Shown here piece by piece: positions 7,764 through 10,355 of a stretch of DNA of 10,355 nucleotides. The stretch is from contig DASPNM010000011.1 in assembly GCA_035626515.1 (NCBI GenBank), forward strand, positions 1-10,355. Direction: 5' to 3'. Numbering within the stretch: position 1 is the stretch's first letter; every line of letters begins with the position of its first letter. The DNA is from DASPNM01 sp035626515. Lineage in GTDB: Bacteria; Bacteroidota; Bacteroidia; Chitinophagales; Chitinophagaceae. The translations under genes and the position numbers were made by a program. The notes beneath the pieces were generated by a model. That model was not told the DNA's origin. It saw nothing but the letters and a program-made list of their open reading frames with translations, and searched no databases.

Positions 7764-8509
7764 TTCCCGGGTAAATGTTTTTCGGGGATGATGTAATATT
7801 TTTCCCCATCATGAATGAAATAAGGAGGTTCAAAACCCGGCATGCTCGTGGCCTTCACCTTTTTCACAATTAGCGGCACCGGGTCGTCCACGTTAATCTG
7901 CTTCAACCGTTCAATGTCTTTTCTCCTGTAAATACGGCTGCCCCTGCTCGCCACCAGGTCCTGCTGCGGCGTGAGGGAGTAATTTCGACGGAGCAACTGC
8001 GGAATGGAGCGCCGAAAAAGGTTCAGGGTATGGCGGTACGTGGCCTCATAAAGCTCCGATACATCCCATTTACTGTCTACAGGGAACCTGATTTCATCGA
8101 TAATAGCCCCGCTGTCGACCCCGTTCTCCAGGCGATGCACTGTGGTGCCGAACTCTTTCGCCCCTTCGAAAAGCGCGAACGAGAACTGGTTGCAGCCCCG
8201 GTATTCAGGAAGTGGGGCCATGTGGTAATTCACTGCCAGCCGTGCCACAGCAATATGTTCGCGACGGAGGATCCGATGGTACTGGACCGACACCAGCAAA
8301 TCGATATCTTTCAGTTGCAGGATCTCGTCCAGCTCCGCAAATACCGGGATACTGCGCTCACCGGCGAGGGCAGTAATTTCCCGTGCGTACGCGGCCTGGG
8401 GATTGGTGAGAATTCCCTTTAACGCGGCCCCTTCTTCGGCGGCGATGGAGAGCAGCTCGCGCAGGCATTCGCAGCCTATCTTTTTCGAACCGAGATAGAG
8501 GATGTTCAT
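7760..8509 (-). CDS. Formyltetrahydrofolate-dependent sugar N-formyltransferase
   Basis: A 249-residue enzyme predicted to transfer a formyl group from N10-formyl-tetrahydrofolate to the amine of a nucleotide-linked amino sugar in the cytoplasm. The N-terminal Rossmann-like formyltransferase domain carries the complete catalytic triad: N94 and H96 in NYHMAPLPEYRG, and D132 in ENGVDSGAIID. The spacing (N+2=H, H+36=D) is the same as in the ArnA formyltransferase domain (N102, H104, D140). The segment SMPGFEPPYFIHDGEKYYI near the C-terminus looks like the small accessory domain seen in several sugar formyltransferases. At about 250 residues it is shorter than methionyl-tRNA formyltransferase, and its location between a sugar dehydrogenase and a sugar aminotransferase argues against the tRNA enzyme. 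It starts 6 nt after the dehydrogenase stop and overlaps the aminotransferase start by 4 nt (ATGA). Sugar and position formylated are not shown by the sequence; C3 of a 2,3-diamino sugar is my inference. Confidence 0.9.
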   Translation of the reverse strand: MNILYLGSKKIGCECLRELLSIAAEEGAALKGILTNPQAAYAREITALAGERSIPVFAELDEILQLKDIDLLVSVQYHRILRREHIAVARLAVNYHMAPLPEYRGCNQFSFALFEGAKEFGTTVHRLENGVDSGAIIDEIRFPVDSKWDVSELYEATYRHTLNLFRRSIPQLLRRNYSLTPQQDLVASRGSRIYRRKDIERLKQINVDDPVPLIVKKVKATSMPGFEPPYFIHDGEKYYIIPEKHLPGK

Positions 8510-8515
8510 GGCTGT

Positions 8516-9526
8516 TCAGGATCTCTGCGCGGCCTGGTAGATCTTCTCAATGATCTCCACCGTCTTAAGTCCCTCAAAAAAGTTTGTGGATATGCGGTCT
8601 CCGTTCCTCAGCACGGCTATGATGTTGGCATACACCTTATCGTGGTTGCTCATCGAGCCTACGTAGGTGCCATACTGGTTTGCCTCGTTCCCCTTATCGC
8701 TGATCTCGATCGTATAACCATCGATACACTGGTATTCGAGTGTATTCAGGTACTGTCCCCCGATCTTTACAGTGCCTTTTTCCGCAATGATGGTGAGCGA
8801 TCCCTCCATGTTCTTCTTGTAGCTGTTTACCGAAAAATTGATTGTTCCGATGGGTCCGGAATAAAATTGCAGGATTGCCACTCCTGAATCTTCGAATTCG
8901 ATAGAATGGGTGTGCGCAAAATTTTCAGTAAACGCTGCCACGCGCTGGACATCGCCAAAGAACCAGTAGAGGAGGTCAATAAAATGACTGAACTGCGTGA
9001 ACAACGAGCCGCCGTCGAGCAGCTTCGTACCCTTCCACGAATTCCGGTAGTAGTTGTCGTCGCGATTCCAGAAGCAGGTGAGCTGTACGTTGTACACTGT
9101 TCCGAGCCGGTTTTCGTCCAGCGCCTTTTTCACCGCTGCAACGGGTGGGTTGTACCGGTTCTGCTTGATGACGAAAAGCCGCCTGTTCATCTGTTCCGCA
9201 ACCTTGATCATCTCCCCGCAGTCGCGCGAGCTGATGGCCATGGGCTTTTCGCAAAGCACATGATATCCTGCGCGCAGCGCCTTGATTGAGTGCTCGGCAT
9301 GCAGTCCGTTGGGGGTGCAGACAGAGACCACATCAATCTCCTTTTCCTGGCCAAGCATCTCATCCAGGTCGGCATAGCCTTTCACTCCATAAGCTGCTTC
9401 TGCCTTTTTTAGTCTCTCGCGATCGACGTCGCACACAGCCTGCAGCACACCCTGCGAGAGTATGTGCCCGGCGTGCCGCTCGCCGATCTTGCCGCAGCCG
9501 ACCAGGGCAAATCTGATCTTTTCCAT
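8516..9526 (-). CDS. Gfo/Idh/MocA-family NAD(P)-dependent sugar dehydrogenase, WbpB/WlbA-like
   Basis: This 336-residue cytoplasmic enzyme probably oxidises C3 of a nucleotide sugar to a 3-keto intermediate for the aminotransferase two genes downstream. Residues 9-20 hold the Rossmann dinucleotide motif (VGCGKIGERHA). The family EKP motif with its conserved lysine is at 93-95. The substrate-side signature DGGSLFTQFSHFIDLLYW (171-188) contains the conserved histidine H181 and D184. NRYNPPV at 123-129 and this DGG...QxSH..DLL pattern resemble the WbpB/WlbA group (UDP-GlcNAc-uronate 3-dehydrogenases), though GnnA (UDP-GlcNAc 3-dehydrogenase) is also in the superfamily. Length matches the family. 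The start ATG follows the upstream gene's stop by 2 nt and has a GGAAAG stretch just before it. The family call is firm; the substrate is inferred from context. Confidence 0.9.
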   Translation of the reverse strand: MEKIRFALVGCGKIGERHAGHILSQGVLQAVCDVDRERLKKAEAAYGVKGYADLDEMLGQEKEIDVVSVCTPNGLHAEHSIKALRAGYHVLCEKPMAISSRDCGEMIKVAEQMNRRLFVIKQNRYNPPVAAVKKALDENRLGTVYNVQLTCFWNRDDNYYRNSWKGTKLLDGGSLFTQFSHFIDLLYWFFGDVQRVAAFTENFAHTHSIEFEDSGVAILQFYSGPIGTINFSVNSYKKNMEGSLTIIAEKGTVKIGGQYLNTLEYQCIDGYTIEISDKGNEANQYGTYVGSMSNHDKVYANIIAVLRNGDRISTNFFEGLKTVEIIEKIYQAAQRS

Positions 9527-9528
9527 AG

Positions 9529-10355
9529 TTACTTTCCGATCGAAGTCTTATCTAATGAATTACCGGTCTGCGCGATAGCCGGGCAACCGGTACACGGAAA
9601 TATCCGCAATGACACAACATCCGCTATTTCCGCGTTGAAACGGTTCTTATCAAACCACGAATACCATAACAGTTTCACTGCCTTAAAGTCAGCCAACTCG
9701 CCCTTACCTTTCTCAATTTTAACATTGTACTGAAACCGTTGCGGGACGTAATCCGACATTGCGAATTGACGGCGTGAAGGATCAAAAATTGTTGAATCGA
9801 AAATTTCCGGATGGGTCAACCATGACCGCATCTCGTCACGTGTAACCGCAAAACGTGTTTCGTCCTCAAATGCACGTTTCATTAGCGCGTTGAAAGTAAA
9901 GAATTGAATCAGATGGGATGAGTTTAATTCTTTAACGTTATCATCAATGAGGAAACTACGACCGCTTCTTATTGGGTCCGTCTTTCGAAAATTGACTACG
10001 ATGGACTCTTCCTTCAGCCATTGCTTGTTGTGCAGGAGGAAACTTCTAAACCCGGCAAGAATAAATACACTCACGATAGCACAAACCAGCATAGCCCTAA
10101 CGCGGCCTGAACCCAATAGGCTTACGAGGCCGTACAGGAGCAGTGCGGCCCCCAAATAGAGATTGCACTGATGCATCCAGGTGGCTCCATTAGGATAGAA
10201 AATAACCGGCTTGAAAACAAGGCTGAACGGGAGAGCCCCGAGTAGGAAAACCGTAAACCCGAGAGTCACAAAAAAAAGTGCCCGCCTCCTGCCCTCTGAA
10301 GTCGAACTCTGCGACCCGGCACCCGGTATTTTCATAAAAACAATTACATATAATA
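9529..10355 (-). CDS. Polytopic membrane protein, C-terminal part (probably 5'-truncated by the window edge)
   Basis: Function is not recognised. From the first ATG (10335) there are 268 residues. Three hydrophobic segments lie near residues 20-41, 57-75 and 79-98, followed by a soluble C-terminal domain of about 170 residues. The pattern of a basic loop, a helix ending LGALPFSLV, a second helix preceded by an HQ pair, a third helix, then an aromatic/basic stretch leading to FLIDDN and later AFEDETRF recalls, from memory, the last third of large multi-span hypothetical membrane proteins found in polysaccharide loci. The ATG has no Shine-Dalgarno sequence. The frame stays open upstream to the window edge and reads hydrophobic residues (LYVIVF), so the true start is probably outside the window; the alternative is an AT-rich leader with a start at 10335. 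A CxxC pair sits at residues 248-251. A hand count over 9541-10140 gives about 45% GC, lower than the downstream genes. Its stop lies 2 nt before the dehydrogenase start. A polymerase or glycosyltransferase role is possible but unproven. Confidence 0.75.
   Translation of the reverse strand, partial: LYVIVFMKIPGAGSQSSTSEGRRRALFFVTLGFTVFLLGALPFSLVFKPVIFYPNGATWMHQCNLYLGAALLLYGLVSLLGSGRVRAMLVCAIVSVFILAGFRSFLLHNKQWLKEESIVVNFRKTDPIRSGRSFLIDDNVKELNSSHLIQFFTFNALMKRAFEDETRFAVTRDEMRSWLTHPEIFDSTIFDPSRRQFAMSDYVPQRFQYNVKIEKGKGELADFKAVKLLWYSWFDKNRFNAEIADVVSLRIFPCTGCPAIAQTGNSLDKTSIGK

Noticed and set aside
7760..8509. Methionyl-tRNA formyltransferase (Fmt) as the identity of the formyltransferase
   Set aside because: It is shorter than Fmt and lies inside a sugar-biosynthesis module, with no def or other translation gene nearby.
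10336..10355. Bacteroidota-type promoter in the AT-rich right edge
   Set aside because: No properly spaced -33/-7 pair can be made out in 20 bases, and the frame is open through it, so coding sequence is the simpler reading.
1..10355. Hidden mobile elements, tRNAs, CRISPR arrays or intrinsic terminators
   Set aside because: Every junction is 16 nt or less or overlapping. I saw no transposase motif, inverted terminal repeat, spaced direct repeat or GC hairpin followed by a T run on the coding strand.

Overview
The window is one tightly packed block of a bacterial surface-polysaccharide (O-antigen or capsule type) biosynthesis cluster. All ten genes are on the minus strand, so transcription runs from the right edge to the left. 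The flippase, several GT-B glycosyltransferases, and nucleotide-sugar enzymes point to a Gram-negative-type Wzx-dependent pathway. Base composition is near 50-57% GC in the lines I counted, falling to about 45% in the rightmost gene. Shine-Dalgarno signals are weak at most starts. That would fit Bacteroidota or a relative, but this assignment is low confidence and rests on no marker gene.

Layout in transcription order. The C-terminal part of a polytopic membrane protein lies at the right edge (9529-10355). A three-gene sugar-modification module follows: a Gfo/Idh/MocA dehydrogenase (8516-9526), a formyl-THF-dependent sugar N-formyltransferase (7760-8509) and a DegT-family PLP aminotransferase (6639-7763). 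Next are a GT-B glycosyltransferase (5368-6642), a Wzx-like flippase (4032-5351), a SAM methyltransferase (3307-4035), a GT4 glycosyltransferase (2129-3310), an AsnB-type glutamine amidotransferase (253-2121), and the first 79 codons of another GT4 glycosyltransferase running off the left edge (1-237). Four junctions are ATGA overlaps, the other five gaps are 2 to 16 nt, and there is no intergenic stretch of any size. I see no RNA gene, mobile element, CRISPR array or terminator.

Reading them together: the dehydrogenase probably makes a 3-keto nucleotide sugar, the aminotransferase turns it into an amino sugar, and the formyltransferase caps the amine as a formamide. The glycosyltransferases place sugars on a lipid carrier, the flippase exports the lipid-linked unit, and the methyltransferase and AsnB-like enzyme may decorate it. 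AsnB-type enzymes in O-antigen clusters are proposed to turn uronic acids into uronamides, so an attractive but unproven product is a formamido-uronamide residue. No initiating phosphoglycosyl transferase, chain-length regulator, UDP-sugar 6-dehydrogenase or clear Wzy polymerase is visible, so this is the interior of a larger cluster.
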